A DNA stretch of 64,000 nt. Source: Limnephilus marmoratus. Its lineage: Eukaryota; Arthropoda; Insecta; Trichoptera; Limnephilidae. Where the stretch lies: contig OU862920.1 in the NCBI GenBank assembly GCA_917880885.1, positions 40,893,019-40,957,018 of the forward strand. The letters run 5' to 3'. Each line of letters begins with the position of its first letter. Within the stretch, counting starts at the first letter, position 1. The translations under genes were made by a program, and so were the position numbers. Below are positions 21,039 to 32,310 of the stretch, one piece after another. The notes under the pieces were generated by a model that saw only the letters and a program-made list of their open reading frames with translations, searched no databases and was not told the DNA's origin.

Positions 21039-21513
21039 TCTATTCATAATTTTATTAATATGAAATTAATATTTCTTTGTTTTTTCGCTTGTGAGCTCCT
21101 AAACCATTCATCCGATTGCGATGAAACTTTGGGGATTTGATGTGCGTAAGTCCGCGATAGTTTCTTTATATAACAGTAAGCTCTAGCGTTATGAAATTAA
21201 ATCCTTGTGAAATCCATCCGATTGCGATGAAACTTTTGTGAGTTGTTGTGCACGCTCTCGAAGATTTCTATATAAACTGGTGAACTCTGGCGTTATGAAA
21301 TATGTATAAAAATTATCAACAGCTGACGTGCAAGTTGTATGAAAAATGTGTGGATTTCACGTAGTTTGGCGGCAGAAGGAAGCCGGGAGGGGGTGCGTAA
21401 AGTGAAAGCGTAATGTGGGACGCGGATGTGTAAAGTGAACGCGGGAGGGGGAAGGGGAGCGCGGGAGAAATTACTTTATTTAAATGGCATTGCAACGCAT
21501 GGCGGCACGCTAG
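21039..21513 (+). mobile_element. Possible non-autonomous Helitron
   Basis: Starts TCTATTCATAATTTTATTAA and ends GGCGGCACGCTAG followed by T. Inside, CATCCGATTGCGATGAAACTT occurs twice (near 21110 and 21207), a phrase type common in insect Helitron-like repeats. CTAG termini and the TC start fit Helitrons, but the left flank is C rather than A, and the 3' hairpin (TGC...GCA) is weak. Other repeat classes are possible. Confidence 0.4.
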
Positions 21514-22784
21514 TTTATTATAAATCTTTTAAAAGCATCATTAATTGAGCGTCAGGCAGGATGAAAAGTACAAGTGACGCAACGACATTATTTATCGGTT
21601 GATTCATTAAGGTACTTTATGCAAATGTGACCATCGAAATTTCACAAGAGTCCGAATAAAAATATCACGATTCAAGTCCATTAACAGTGCTACAACCTAA
21701 ATTGAGAAATGTTTCTCTTGGCCAACAAAGAAAACAATGTTATTTGGGTGATTCGTGTTCACATTGCTTCTGGACATGTGGTATTTTAGATCCATCGATA
21801 TTATATAAATTTCATGACATTTATGTGAATTGCATCATTTTTTTTTCGTAATACATTATCTGAAGGAAATATGATATCCTGTTGACCAATTTTTTTTTTT
21901 AATTTCTCCTCGGACACAAAAAGAACAAAACAACAGAAAAACTTGATTAATTTAACCTGATGTTGATATAATATTGTGTACATAAGTAAAAATCAACTGC
22001 CTTTAACGAACTAGTCCCATTGATATATTGGACATAAATATAATTATTTTGATAATATAAAAAAAAAAAATTATTTATTAGATACGTAAATTATTATTAT
22101 TTTATTACATTGTGTTTTTCTAACGTTATCAAAATAAATTAGTTTTTATAATCTCTGAACATAGAATAAAGAATAAAACAAGAAGTGCCTAGTGGGCGCA
22201 ATTTTCGACCCTGTATTTCCTTGCAAAACAGTTTTTCACCATGAATATGAAATTAAAATAGGATGGCGATATTAAATTTCAAGCAAGCGTAAGAGAGACA
22301 GATCGCTAGTCAAATGGTCTAGAACCAAAAGTTACTAAGTCTTGCAATTCATAAAGTGGGAAGTATAGAAAATATAGAGATATCAATAATATAAGTTTCA
22401 CACACAGTAAAGCATAAAAATAAAAACAGGTCAAGTAGAAAAAAGAACAGGAGAAAACAAATAAAGAAGAAAAAACAAGGATTTACACGTACGATTAGGT
22501 ACAGATAAATGTAAAAGAAAATGAGAGAAAAAGAAATAAGAGATAACAAAAATGACCAGAAAATTATAGAGATGTGGGCTCTATATAGGAAGGTTGAAGG
22601 CTCCCCTACTGACCATTGCTGGATCCAAATTTCATTCAAATTTGTTCGTCAATAAAAAACGAACACGCACCGAAACACCGCGCCCATCTATTTGTCGAAT
22701 CTTATATCTTGTTTTAAGGGTCATCTAATCGCACAACATTATTACCGATTATAATAAAGACACAGTGAATCAACATCAAAGATA
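21514..22784. other. Intronic sequence, nothing recognised
   Basis: AT-rich, with A-run blocks around 22400-22560 that create the K/F-rich frame at 22349-22639. No gene or repeat match supported. Confidence 0.4.
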
Positions 22785-23095
22785 TTAAAATATAAGTAGA
22801 TGTGCTGTCTGCAGTTTTTACTAGGTGGGACTGCGCTTCCGGGTGTCGCTGATATTGTTTACCAATTAACAAATAAACAAAAATGAACGAATAAAGCAAA
22901 CGAATGTTAAACTAAATGAACGATTTTTTTCCGTATTCAATCTATATTGTTAACCAATACCTTAAAAAAATCAACGAAATTAACAAATTCTGTTCGTATG
23001 CAAACTACTCTATTTAGGTCCGCCGACAGTTGCGCGGGCCGCGAACACCATAGCATATCTCTTTTGTATTTGAATATCTTTGATCAACATCTATT
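22785..23095 (+). repeat. Repeat R6, uninterrupted copy
   Basis: Matches 4100-4725 in reverse complement without the R1 insertion: ACTAGGTGGGACTGCGCTTC, GATATTGTTTACCAATTAAC, TATATTGTTAACCAATAC, ATCTCTTTTGTATTTGAATA. It shows the pre-insertion state of R6. Confidence 0.6.
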
Positions 23096-23960
23096 TTTTC
23101 ATTATTTCTCTCTAGTATTACTAGAATCCAAAAAACATAAAATATAAAAAAATAAAAATTAAATATAGGTTAGGTGCGTGGAGTACCTACGTAATAAGCT
23201 CTCGTTCAATTTAGATATTAGGTACTAATTAAATACTTACACGTAATAAATACATTTTACTTTTTACCAACCCGTAAAACTAATTATTTTACACGTTCAA
23301 AAATAAATCCTGGTCATCTTGACCAAAACACTAAATATTTCCAATTAACAGCTGTTGCTACTATTGAAAATTTTCAAGATGAAAGAACAAAGGACAGATT
23401 TTTATGGCACGACGTACTTGGTGAGAGGAATATTATAAAAGTTTTTTAAAAGTTTATAATTTTAAAAAATACCAAATGTTATTAAAAATTAAATATTACT
23501 ACTAAAATATTTAAGGGGTCTGTCTTCATCGAAACCACATACACTTTTTTGAGTCGTATTTGTGGAGATTAACGATTAATGAAAGCAAGACACCATTTTT
23601 TTCTGCGTAAGTCAGTGGAGGTTTGTTTTTTATTCCAACGACGTTGATGTATTCTTGAACTAGTTTTTCTCACAGCAGGGTGCAATGTATCATAAATTTG
23701 ACAGGCATAAATTATTAGAAATTACGCAACATCATTTCTTTACCTATTAGTTCAACAAGCACTACATTAAGCTGTCCAAATAATTGTGTAACTTTAGAGG
23801 AGTTGTCTTGGTAACGACTTAAAACTAAAGTATCAATCCAGTCAACCGCAGAACCCAAATAATAATTTGCAAACCAATAACTTATTTCAAATTGGCACCC
23901 CGCAAGGGTTCCAATTGGAATTCCAGTTACCCGTTGCCAAATGAATCATGATGAGAGTAA
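23096..23960. other. Intronic sequence, nothing recognised
   Basis: AT-rich, no gene, RNA or repeat that I can support. Confidence 0.4.
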
Positions 23961-23964
23961 TAAG

Positions 23965-24120
23965 ATGGACACATAAGTATCTAGCTATTCAGATCTGCTA
24001 ACTACAAGATAGATCTAAAACCATTTTAACCAAGCGTTTTAAGGTTTTGACTTTGATTGGTGATCTTTCAACATGGCGAAAAGAGTATCTTTCAAACTGT
24101 GGAACTAGGTCTAATAATTT
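23965..24120 (-). mobile_element. SINE-B tail-domain fragment, diverged
   Basis: Follows the order of 6430-6555: AGCTATTCAGATCTG, CCATTTTAACCAAGCG, GGTGATCTTTCAACATGGCG, GAGTATCTTTCAAACTGTGG. About 75-80% similar by eye. Confidence 0.5.
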
Positions 24121-24179
24121 TTTATAAAATTCTTCACGTTATGCATCATATGTTTTTTATGTGAATTTTGAAATCAGCA

Positions 24180-24430
24180 ACCCATGAGCTTACTGTTCCG
24201 CCTCGGAAGCCGTTCGTCACAAGCTTATTATGGTTTTTAGGTTGATCCCTCATCGCTGAGGATTTTGACCTCCACTCGAATCGCCCTGGTGAACCAGGTT
24301 CAGCTCGTCCAACGAGAACTCCCCACGGTCCTTCCCCAGATTGAGAGCCGCGACATCAACATTCCGGCTAACTAAACATTCCGGACGCCCTTTACCCTTG
24401 ACCAGTCAACGCATGATGCTTGTCTAGCTT
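24180..24430. other. GC-richer intronic segment of unknown nature
   Basis: Higher GC than the surroundings (CGCCTCGGAAGCCGTTCGTC, CCCCACGGTCCTTCCCCAG). Just downstream of coding exon 1 on the minus strand. No frame or domain; possibly a repeat fragment. Confidence 0.3.
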
Positions 24431-24464
24431 AACCCATGTTAAATAACTGTTTAATATTAATTAC

Positions 24465-24666
24465 CTGTGCGAACATTCTTGATGTCGTCATTCTTTTCGA
24501 TCCACTTCTTGATCTGTTCCAGGCCATGGGCCCTTGCCGCCTTGGTCTCCCGGAGCTCAGACTTAGCGAGGTGCTCCACGCGATCCTTCAAACAGCCCTC
24601 TGTCTCAGAGTAAAATTTTCCCCCGAAGTGGCTACTCAGTACCAGCCTTGCAGTCTCCATTGCTAC
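24465..24666 (-). CDS. CRAL-TRIO lipid-transfer protein, first coding exon (clavesin/TTPA-like)
   Basis: Coding from ATG at 24660 to 24465 (196 bp, phase 1 out), donor ACAG|GTAATT. Six untranslated bases precede the ATG after an acceptor (TTTTTATTCAAG, AG at 24668-24667), so a 5' UTR exon lies further right. The protein starts METARLVLSS and continues to ELRETKAARAHGLEQIKKWI and EKNDDIKNVRT. The 'LRE....R...LEQ...WI.KN..IKN.RTD' pattern is the CRAL-TRIO N-terminal domain of hydrophobic-ligand carriers (vitamin E, retinaldehyde and phosphoinositide binders), soluble proteins of the cytoplasm and endosome surface. Exons 2 (16252-16411) and 3 (6119-6180) complete about 140 residues of an expected roughly 300. 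Ligand unknown. The introns (8.1 and 10.1 kb) are full of transposons, none of which interrupts an exon. Confidence 0.93.
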
Positions 24667-24963
24667 CTTGAATAAAAAGAGAACATCTTATTAACCAAAA
24701 CATTTTTTTCTTAAAATAGTCAAGTAACTATGTATTTCCAAATTATTTAACCTGTAAATATTTGAAGTCTTCACAATACCATCAGTATTAGAACAAAATG
24801 TTGCTTGCAAAGATGAATGACTTAGCCAAAATTGAACAACATATGCCAGGGAATCCATAAATTTTGACCAACCGATCAAAAAATATAATAGGAAATTTTA
24901 ATTGTTTCAAAATATTTTATTGTCATGAGGGTGCTGAATATTTGATATTTAAAATTGCTTAAC

Positions 24964-25056
24964 ATTGCTTTAAATGGTAACACCAGGAGGGTTCAAATGA
25001 GTTTAAAGCTGCAATTGTTTATATTGCTTTAAATGGTAACACCAGGAGGGTTCAAA
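24964..25056. repeat. Tandem duplication, period 59
   Basis: The 34-bp block ATTGCTTTAAATGGTAACAC plus CAGGAGGGTTCAAA occurs at 24964-24997 and 25023-25056 without mismatch. Confidence 0.9.
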
Positions 25057-25257
25057 GGTAGGATGTAGATTTTAAAATGTGCCTACCTACTACAATTCAT
25101 TTTGCATACAATATGCATTTCTAACATTATGTCACACGGTGTTCAGAAACTACCGGTACTTGCTTTGAGAAGAGGTTTTTTTAATGTATGAAATAAGCCA
25201 TTTTTAGACGGTAAGTTACAATAAGAACTAAACTTTTAAAAAAATTCTAACTTCCTT

Positions 25258-25375
25258 ACATTCCTCTTCCGTAACTCCTTCCCTCCCCACTACCTTCAGT
25301 TTCACAACATACCTCAAATAGGGGTGTCGTAGTCTCACTGGCTTCAGATGGTTGGGAGCTTGTTTGGACACACAC
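25258..25375 (+). mobile_element. SINE-B 3' part, plus orientation
   Basis: CCCTCCCCACTACCTTCAG, CACAACATACCTCAAATAGG and TGGGAGCTTGTTTGGAC match the tail domain at 6720-6860. Confidence 0.55.
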
Positions 25376-25889
25376 AGAGAAAAAAACGTTTGAAATTGAG
25401 TTGTGCCATTTTTCTTTTAAATGTTAACACTTTACAGTTTACTATCGAATTCGGGATTTAAGCATAATCTCTCGCCTGATTATATAATTGTTTCGAAATC
25501 GGCCTTCTCGGTGCTATCAGATTTAAGTTCTACTTTATTAAATTTCCGTATTTTACTGCGTAATATAGAATAATGAACATAATAGTAGCTACTCAATTGT
25601 AACAACGACTTTCATTGCTTCCTTGAATCAAAACACTATCATGATAACAGTGCTGCAAACGTAAATTATTTAATATTACCGGTAATTGAGGTATCATTAC
25701 ATATCAAAAGCTGGAAGGCTCGTGAAGACGGCATCATTAGAATAAGTGAGATCAGCCCCGTGTACCTATAGTAAAGGATAATAAGCTTCAATATTATATC
25801 TAAGTGGCTTTGTAGTAACACAAATAACAAAATTTAGTTTACAAATTACTTGTTTACAAGTCATTGGCGGCGAAGGAATCATTGTATTA

Positions 25890-26185
25890 GTTTAAGTATC
25901 TACATATCAGTCCGATATTCGTTTAATAATACAGTATTTTAAATATCTAGGTCAGTCCGATGTTCCGTTTTATAATATCCACAGTTTTTTTAAGTATCTA
26001 GTCCGACGTTCTGTTTTGTAATACAGTTTTTTTAAGTACCTATCTAGGTATCGGTCCGATATTCCGTTTTATAATACAGTTTTTTAGTATTTTGGTATCA
26101 GTCCGATTTTCCGTTTTATAAAACAATGTTTTAAGTATCTAGGTATCGCTTTCCGTCCGATATCCCGTTTAATAATAGAGTTCTT
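25890..26185. repeat. Minisatellite, period about 55, 5-6 copies
   Basis: The unit reads roughly AAGTATCTAGGTATCAGTCC then GATATTCCGTTTTATAATAC and AGTTTTTTT. Six diverged copies (GTCCGA at 25911, 25956, 26002, 26056, 26101, 26155). It lies upstream of the first coding exon of the CRAL-TRIO gene. Confidence 0.8.
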
Positions 26186-26870
26186 TCGGGAGTTTTGAAT
26201 CCTTCCATTAAATTTTTTGGGAAATAAATATGAAAATCTCTATAGTAAGAACAGGCTATTTCAGTAGATTATTTTTTTAGGTTGTTAAAGAAGAAGTTAA
26301 ACATTTGGTGACTCTGAAATGGGAAAAATCTGAATATAGCAGAACCATCTGGCTAATCAAAACAACCCCACAATCAGGGCCTCAAAAACATCCAATGCTC
26401 CCGACGCACTACAGGCTACACTAAGTTATGCTAAGGCTTTATTAACAAATGAGACCAATTCTCTTATGGCATACCTGACCCCACCCTGGTAACAAAAACA
26501 AGTTGGTAAGTTTCCGTGTGCCAAAAAGGAGATTTGAGAAAAGAACAAAATGCAGAATAATTTCGTCATATAGAGCAATTTGCTTAGTGTGTGTGTTGGA
26601 GTATGTGTATCAAAAATCATCAACAATCGGAGCTACTACCCGATTAAAGTACTTTTTTTCTTCTATATGTATTTTATTTCATTTGAATTGTCGTCATTTT
26701 AATGGAATGAAAATAAATGCACCACTGTTTAATAAAAATGAACGACATGTTTCGGAACCAATAGTTTCTTCGACAGAATAATAATTTGCTATTCTACATT
26801 TTATTATTTTTCAATTCCTCGTTTTGACACTAGGAAACTTCTTGTCAATGATTTTTGGCATCAGGGCAGC
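26186..26870. other. Sequence with possible LINE 3' tail
   Basis: Near 26400-26480 the minus strand reads GGGGTCAGGTATGCCATAAG followed by AATTGGTCTCATTTGTTAATA, like the 3' UTR of some insect LINEs. Too little is present to name it. No gene seen; short frames here lack domains. Confidence 0.3.
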
Positions 26871-26873
26871 ATA

Positions 26874-27241
26874 CAGGGTGTTAAGGGATGTACTTGACTT
26901 ACTTTAACCAGTGATTCCTGACATTATTTGGAGTAAAAAATGTAAATGAAATTTTGGTCTCCGGTGACATTTTTGATGTTTTTTTTTCTATAAAAACAAA
27001 AAAATGGTAGGTGCTGGACAGTTGGAGGCGGGGAAAGGGGTTGTTTAGATACTCGGCCGAGTGACCAGTGACCACACGCGGAGGAATTTTTTTTTGTTTG
27101 ATTTTGAGATAAAAAAATTGAAAAAAAAATAAAGTCGTCAAAAAAAGTCACCGGAGACCAAAATTTCATTTACATTTTTTACTTCAAATAATGTCAGGAA
27201 TCACTGGTTAAAGTAAGTCAAGTACGTCCCTTAACACCCTG
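26874..27241. mobile_element. TA-flanked foldback MITE, 368 bp
   Basis: CAGGGTGTTAAGGGA at both ends, with inverted arms of about 95 bp that continue GTACTTGACTTACTTTAACC and beyond with few mismatches. TA is directly outside (26872-26873, 27242-27243). The short non-matching centre contains TGTTTAGATACTCGGCC. Typical of a Tc1/mariner-type MITE. The two minus-strand frames in it are artefacts. Confidence 0.85.
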
Positions 27242-27569
27242 TATACCAAAAGGATATTTGTCTCATTTATAATTGTCATTAAAATAATAATTTTAATTTA
27301 TTATATGACTCGACATTCACACTGTCTGTCCACATGATACGATTTTTCTGTCGCAGTTCAACTCGCGCGATTTGCGAGTCCGGCGCGTGTGCGAGTGCGT
27401 ACGTTAACACGTGGATAAGTTGGTAGTGCATTTAGTATCTCGATTTTCAATTGTCCGTGACCAAAATCGCAACGTGTGGACAGGCACTTTGGGGATACAG
27501 TTCTATCCTCTCACCATCTAATATTGAAAAGATATCATCTGTCAATCTGCAGAAACCGGCTAAAGAACG

Positions 27570-27776
27570 ATGATCCCAGATGATTTCCAAACAGAACGGG
27601 AGCGCCGAGCCATTGAGAGGAAGACGCGGCGAAGGGAAGCGCCCGCAGGACTGAGCCACCGCCCGGCCGCACTCATTTATCCGTGCCCCAAGTGTGAAAG
27701 GATTTGCGGTTCTAGGATCGGCCTGTTTAGCCACCTCAGGGCCCACAGAATTAGGGAAGAACGCGACAGGGATTGA
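27570..27776 (+). pseudogene. C2H2-like tail, probably the end of a LINE ORF2
   Basis: A 68-codon frame rich in E/R (ERERRAIERKTRRREAP), followed by YPCPKCERICGSRIGLFSHL, RAHRIREE and a stop. C-x2-C, then F-x2-H-L-x2-H, makes one C2H2-like finger. The 'C..C.R.C.SRIGL.SHLR.H' pattern is a common C-terminal tail of metazoan LINE ORF2 proteins, so I read it as the last part of a truncated LINE. The upstream sequence (27430-27570) has no RT motif I can see. A short host zinc-finger exon is the alternative; the GC content is higher than in the flanks. Confidence 0.5.
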
Positions 27777-27779
27777 GGT

Positions 27780-28040
27780 ATTTATCTAATTAAATGAATA
27801 ATTTTAAATATCTTCATCAAGTTGAATGACAGATTGAATGACCAAAATATTCACTAAAAATAATTTATATGGCAAAACAACGTTTACCGGGTCGAGATGG
27901 TTTTATATGATAAATAAAAAATTTCATATCATCCAATTTAATGTAGATCTGGATGTAAAGCAATCTTTCAGTTCAATTTTCGTCCACTTTCGTTCGCACG
28001 TGATTAGCGTATTTTTTGTCCTTTTCAGAGCATTTTTTTG
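27780..28040. other. Intergenic, nothing recognised
   Basis: AT-rich; the frame 27838-28080 has no domain. Confidence 0.3.
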
Positions 28041-28044
28041 CCTG

Positions 28045-28162
28045 TCTACGCCTTCACAGTGCTATCTCAACGCCCCCTAATTTTCTCTGGGTCTTCTACT
28101 GCCCCCCTGAAAGTCTCAAATGCCCACAAGGGGGCGTTATCGCTTACGTTGAGAACCTGTAA
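28045..28162. repeat. Solo hAT-like terminal region
   Basis: CAGTGCTATCTCAACGCCCCC at one side and (reverse complement) CAGGTTCTCAACGTAAGCG at the other, with GGGGGC-rich subterminal sequence between. It resembles the ends of a hAT MITE, only about 110 bp long and without a visible 8-bp duplication. Confidence 0.4.
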
Positions 28163-28164
28163 TC

Positions 28165-29160
28165 TACCTGTGGTAGTACTTGTCTAAAGACCCCCAGCCG
28201 CCATTGATTTTAACATCCATAAGCTAAAAATATTGTTATCAATTGATAACAAGGTGGACAATCTGTCGAAATTGGGGCTTACAACAAATATGGTATTTAT
28301 CACTGCTTCCAAATGTAGGTATTTTGACCCCAATCTTCCAGTCTAAGGCTTTGCAAGACTGCGCACCGCACCACATCACCAACAACAACAAATCTCCGGA
28401 TATTGCGCCAACTTATTCAATTATCATTGTAACAATAATTAAGCTGACTCATCTAGTAATGTAGGTTATACTTCTAACAGCCTGCTCTAAATCTGCATTG
28501 TGGGTTTTGTAACAACGTCCAACACCGAAGCTAAAGAGAGTTTTCATTTATCTTCACAGATTGCAATCGCACTTGCCTATGGCATAATCCTTTCACGATG
28601 AATTATGGCTAGTAAACGTAATGAGATAATCGCTCTGCTAATTTCAAATCCACCACAATTCCATTACTTCTTCATACGCGGAAATTTAATCATGAATCTC
28701 GCATTTCTTTATACCTTCATGATACGCTGCAACCCTATTATTACGTAGTTTGCGTAACAATAATCAACAAAATTACTACTTTTCACTGGGTATATAAATG
28801 ACCTCGTTTTTTGATATACTTCAGGTGACTTATGGAATTTCGCGTTCATCGATAACAAGCATTATTTATTTTTTGTTACTAAGAACAATTTTTAGGCAGT
28901 TAGTTTAAAATCACTTAAAAGTATCACATTGCATAAGCATCGTCAAAATTTATATTTACGTCATTATTTTGATGTGTTTGTTCCTTGCTTTATTATTTTA
29001 TTTTGGTTTTACACTATTTTTGTTTCACTTCATCTTTTGCAAATGTGGACCTCTCTGGGTGCTTTACCGGTTCAGAGCGCCTTTCCAATGACGAAACAGC
29101 CGTCACGCATGAACATAAGTATATATAGTTTAAACTATGCATAACCAGATCCTGAGTGCA
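28165..29160. other. Intergenic, nothing recognised
   Basis: AT-rich, small frames without domains. Confidence 0.4.
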
Positions 29161-29165
29161 AACTT

Positions 29166-29232
29166 TATTACAATTGCGAACTTAATTACAATTACGAACT
29201 TAATTACAATTACGAACTTAATTACAATTATA
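29166..29232. repeat. 18-bp tandem repeat, about 3.5 copies
   Basis: The unit TTACAATTACGAACTTAA is repeated with one or two substitutions. Confidence 0.9.
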
Positions 29233-29394
29233 AAACTCAAATACCTACCTCAGTTTTCTTTCTGAAACTAATATAATATATGTCAAATAAACACAAAGAT
29301 TTCACGTTTAAAAAAATAATCTTTACTCAACCATTAAAACGGCCACCGTCTTAAAACGGAAACGGTTTACCTAGTTCTTTTCAGTTATTTTTGT

Positions 29395-29575
29395 ATGTAT
29401 TTTTTTAACATTCTCGGGTTATGAATACTCTGCCAACGTTAGAAAAAATCTCCTACTATCATCACAGTAAGCGGAAAATGTCGCATGTGTCGTGATGGAG
29501 GAACGGGCGAGGAATCTAACACGCGATGCCTGGGTGGGACCCAAACGCTACGCCAACTCAGCCACTGACCGGTCA
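29395..29575 (-). mobile_element. SINE-A, best-preserved head, minus orientation
   Basis: The minus strand begins GACCGGTCAGTGGCTGAGTT with A-box GTGGCTGAGTTGGCG, then TTGGGTCCCACCCAGGC and a B-box-like GTTAGATTCC. The body and the end TTCTAACGTTGGCAGAG...GAGAATGTT match the other copies. The best head for classifying the parent tRNA. Confidence 0.75.
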
Positions 29576-29934
29576 TGGTTAAACCACTAATAAACCTTTC
29601 TGTCTAATTTAGTTCCATAGGATTCTCATTACGTCCTCTATTCAATATCCGTTGCAAAGAATCACATTTTTCTTAATAAAGAAAGTAACTCCCTTTTCAA
29701 GTAACATGATTTTATATGCAGGTGGAAACAACCACGTCTCATAGTCTTGCACAGCATCACGTTCACAGAAGATACATATATAATAATTTTGATAAATAAA
29801 ACCTAAGTTCTCGATAAATCTGTTCTGCTAAAAATATTATATTATAGGTAGGTACTTATGACTCATCTGAATTCCTCAAACGCAAATAACATTTAAATTC
29901 AAAATAAATTCGAGTTCTAAAGTTCGTTAAGCCA

Positions 29935-30165
29935 GAGGATTTTGGAGGAAGATGGGTACCGCCGCCCCGGGAAACATTTATTGGGTAGCGGAATGAATTC
30001 ATAAGTATGTCACTCATTGACAGGCTGATCCCCTGATTTCTACCCATCAATCATCTTTTTCCTTCCCAGAACTTTCTTTCCTTAAAAAGACCCTCCACGC
30101 AGCATCCCCAAAGATGACATAGGCCCTGAGGGAATTTTTTTCTGAGCTTATGTAAAAAAAGGTAC
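29935..30165 (-). repeat. Repeat R1, minus orientation
   Basis: The reverse complement of GACATAGGCCCTGAGGGAAT, with GCAGCATCCCCAAAGATGA and GGTACCGCCGCCCCGGGAAA, corresponds to the head, middle and GC-rich end of the 4222-4545 copy. Confidence 0.6.
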
Positions 30166-30212
30166 GTAGTACGACACGCGACTAAAGTTAGTATTGTAGA
30201 TTTGATTATATC

Positions 30213-30377
30213 GATCATGGAAATTTGAAATGCTTTAAAAAAAAATCTAAAAATGAATTAAATATCATTTTTCTCCTTTTTTGTCTTTCGAAATATTTCT
30301 AGGAAAATAAAAAATTACTTTCGCTCTGCTGAACAATTATCAATTTGTTATTTAAAGCATTTCAAATTTCCACGATC
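30213..30377. repeat. Foldback, 27-bp arms
   Basis: GATCATGGAAATTTGAAATG plus CTTTAAA at 30213-30239 is the reverse complement of 30351-30377 with one mismatch. 111 AT-rich bp lie between. Possibly a small MITE. Confidence 0.75.
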
Positions 30378-30379
30378 AA

Positions 30380-31090
30380 TACTTTTAGATACGTAAGAAG
30401 TAGACTGGATTTTGTATAGCGGTAAAGGTACCTGAAATAATTTTCCCAGCAAAAACAAAAACGAAAGCATTCCGAAAGAAAAGATGAGTTTTTAATTCGT
30501 GGGAGTAGTTAGTACGAATTATTGTTACCAACTTTAAACACACTATTATTATCAGGATGAAAAACGATTAACTCATTGTGAATTAATCGTTTTTTAATAC
30601 GTAATGTTATATAGAAAATGCTAAGCCTGTAAACCTTATCAATGGGTAGTATACATTATTCTGTCAAACAAATTTACATACAATATTTCCACATAATTAT
30701 CACACCCTATAAACTCTTCTTATTTATTGAAAATTAATGATCTGTTTTTATTGTTCAATTTTTTCTGAAAAAAAGCTTTCAACTTTTTTACGTAAGTTGG
30801 CAACAACCGCAAAATTAGCATTGTAACAAAAATTAAACAAATGCAATTTCTTTGTACATACCCACGTGGGCGACATTTTCAATATTAGAGCTGATTTGTC
30901 ATTATGAAAATTATAAAAATAATCTGTTCAATCCTGTCAAACTGTCTGTCTGTCTGTGTATATATTATTTAACCTAGCCATTATTATACTCTCTACATGA
31001 AATGTGATTCTGGAGAAACAAAATTCCTCAATTTTTCGTAAAATAGTTCTGTAAATAATAGAGAGTTAATTTAATTTTTATTAGAACAAC
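30380..31090. other. Intergenic, minor repeats only
   Basis: A small hairpin AAAAACGATTAA/TTAATCGTTTTT near 30559-30595 and a CTGT microsatellite at 30941-30958. No gene. Confidence 0.4.
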
Positions 31091-31094
31091 TCCC

Positions 31095-31242
31095 TTCTTA
31101 TAACTTTTGAAGGTTATTCCCATCAATGTTATAAATCATTGAAGAAGAAGATAACACTTATAAACTAAAAAAAAATATTAAAGAGAAAAAGTCACAGAAA
31201 AATAAAAAAAATAAAGGTCGCAATTGGGACTCGAACCCAGAA
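31095..31242 (-). mobile_element. SINE-C, minus orientation
   Basis: On the minus strand a B-box-like GGGTTCGAGTCCC leads into AATTGCGACC and then an AT-rich body ending near CTTCTTCTTCAATGAT and GGGAATAACC. The same body is present twice at 49120-49475. The tRNA-like part is shorter than there. Confidence 0.65.
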
Positions 31243-32139
31243 CAAAAACAATAAAAAATTTGTCGAAGATAATTATGTTACTTTTAAAATGTGTTTTTAG
31301 GTCTTTTTAGCTTTTTCATCAGCAATAATAACATTTCTCCGTAAAGGCTAGGAAAACAATAAATGGATTTTCTTTGGAAAATTGCTTTGATTGGTATAAA
31401 AACATAATGACAAATAAGTATTTTAAAGTAGGTGTTCATAGGTAGAATAAAAAATCATACCTTTCAATATTCCAAAAACACGAAAAAAACTTTTTATGTG
31501 AAAAATTAAGAAAACAGGAAAACACAAGTTGAAGCGCGTTGCCACCAACGAACCCACGACGAATCTCAGCACTAAATGAACGGCGATCAGCTGGCCGCGT
31601 GTAGACTGAGTGACTGAAAAGGTGCCTTACCTCCAAGACGGAGATATTCCTTCCGCAATAATGGAATGGTGAAATCCTTTGATAAAACACTCTCTCACTT
31701 TATTGCATCTCCATCGGATCGCCTGAATTAATCAAATATAATTTTATATGTTACGTGTGATCCATTATGATTACTTTAAGATACTTTCGTCTTATAATAA
31801 TTGAAGACCTTGCAACACGTTATGTCATTTTTTACATGTTGACTGAGAGTGAACTATGCGCACATGTTGACTTACAGGAAATTAAAATGTTTAATCAATA
31901 AATATTCTCACCACTCTCATTACGACTAATGTTTTGATGATATTACACATATATATAAATTACCTAGAGGTCAACACATACCTACTGAGGATTATGTGTA
32001 TTAATGCATGTCGACTGCGATTTTGTAAATCCTCCAAACCTCAAAAGGAAAAATTTTCAGGAGACGATAAAAACGAATTTTTACAAATTCGTAAAAATAA
32101 TTAAAAACCGTGAAATTTGTATGAAAGTGGTAATTTTTT
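31243..32139. other. Intergenic, nothing recognised
   Basis: Includes a slightly GC-richer patch at 31530-31640 without a domain. The minus-strand frame 31436-31690 is not recognisable. Confidence 0.35.
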
Positions 32140-32310
32140 TTTTTGATTTTGATGTAAAATATTGCATTTTTTGAAGTAAAACTTCTTTATGCACGCTTGA
32201 CTTGGGGAGTAAGCTGGTGAATGCATGCCGAGAGCGTTATGAAAAGTGTGATCGGACGAGGCGAACGGAAGTTGAAAGGGAGACATAATTAAGTGAAATT
32301 TTACTTCAGT
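32140..32310 (+). repeat. Repeat R4, copy 2
   Basis: Reads TTTGAAGTAAAACTTCTTTA, TGCACGCTTGACTTGGGGAG, GCGTTATGAAAAGTGTGATC. Inverse of 15600-15775. Confidence 0.65.

Noticed and set aside
26899..27169. Two minus-strand 80-codon frames
   Set aside because: Inside the arms of a foldback MITE; F/K-rich low complexity.
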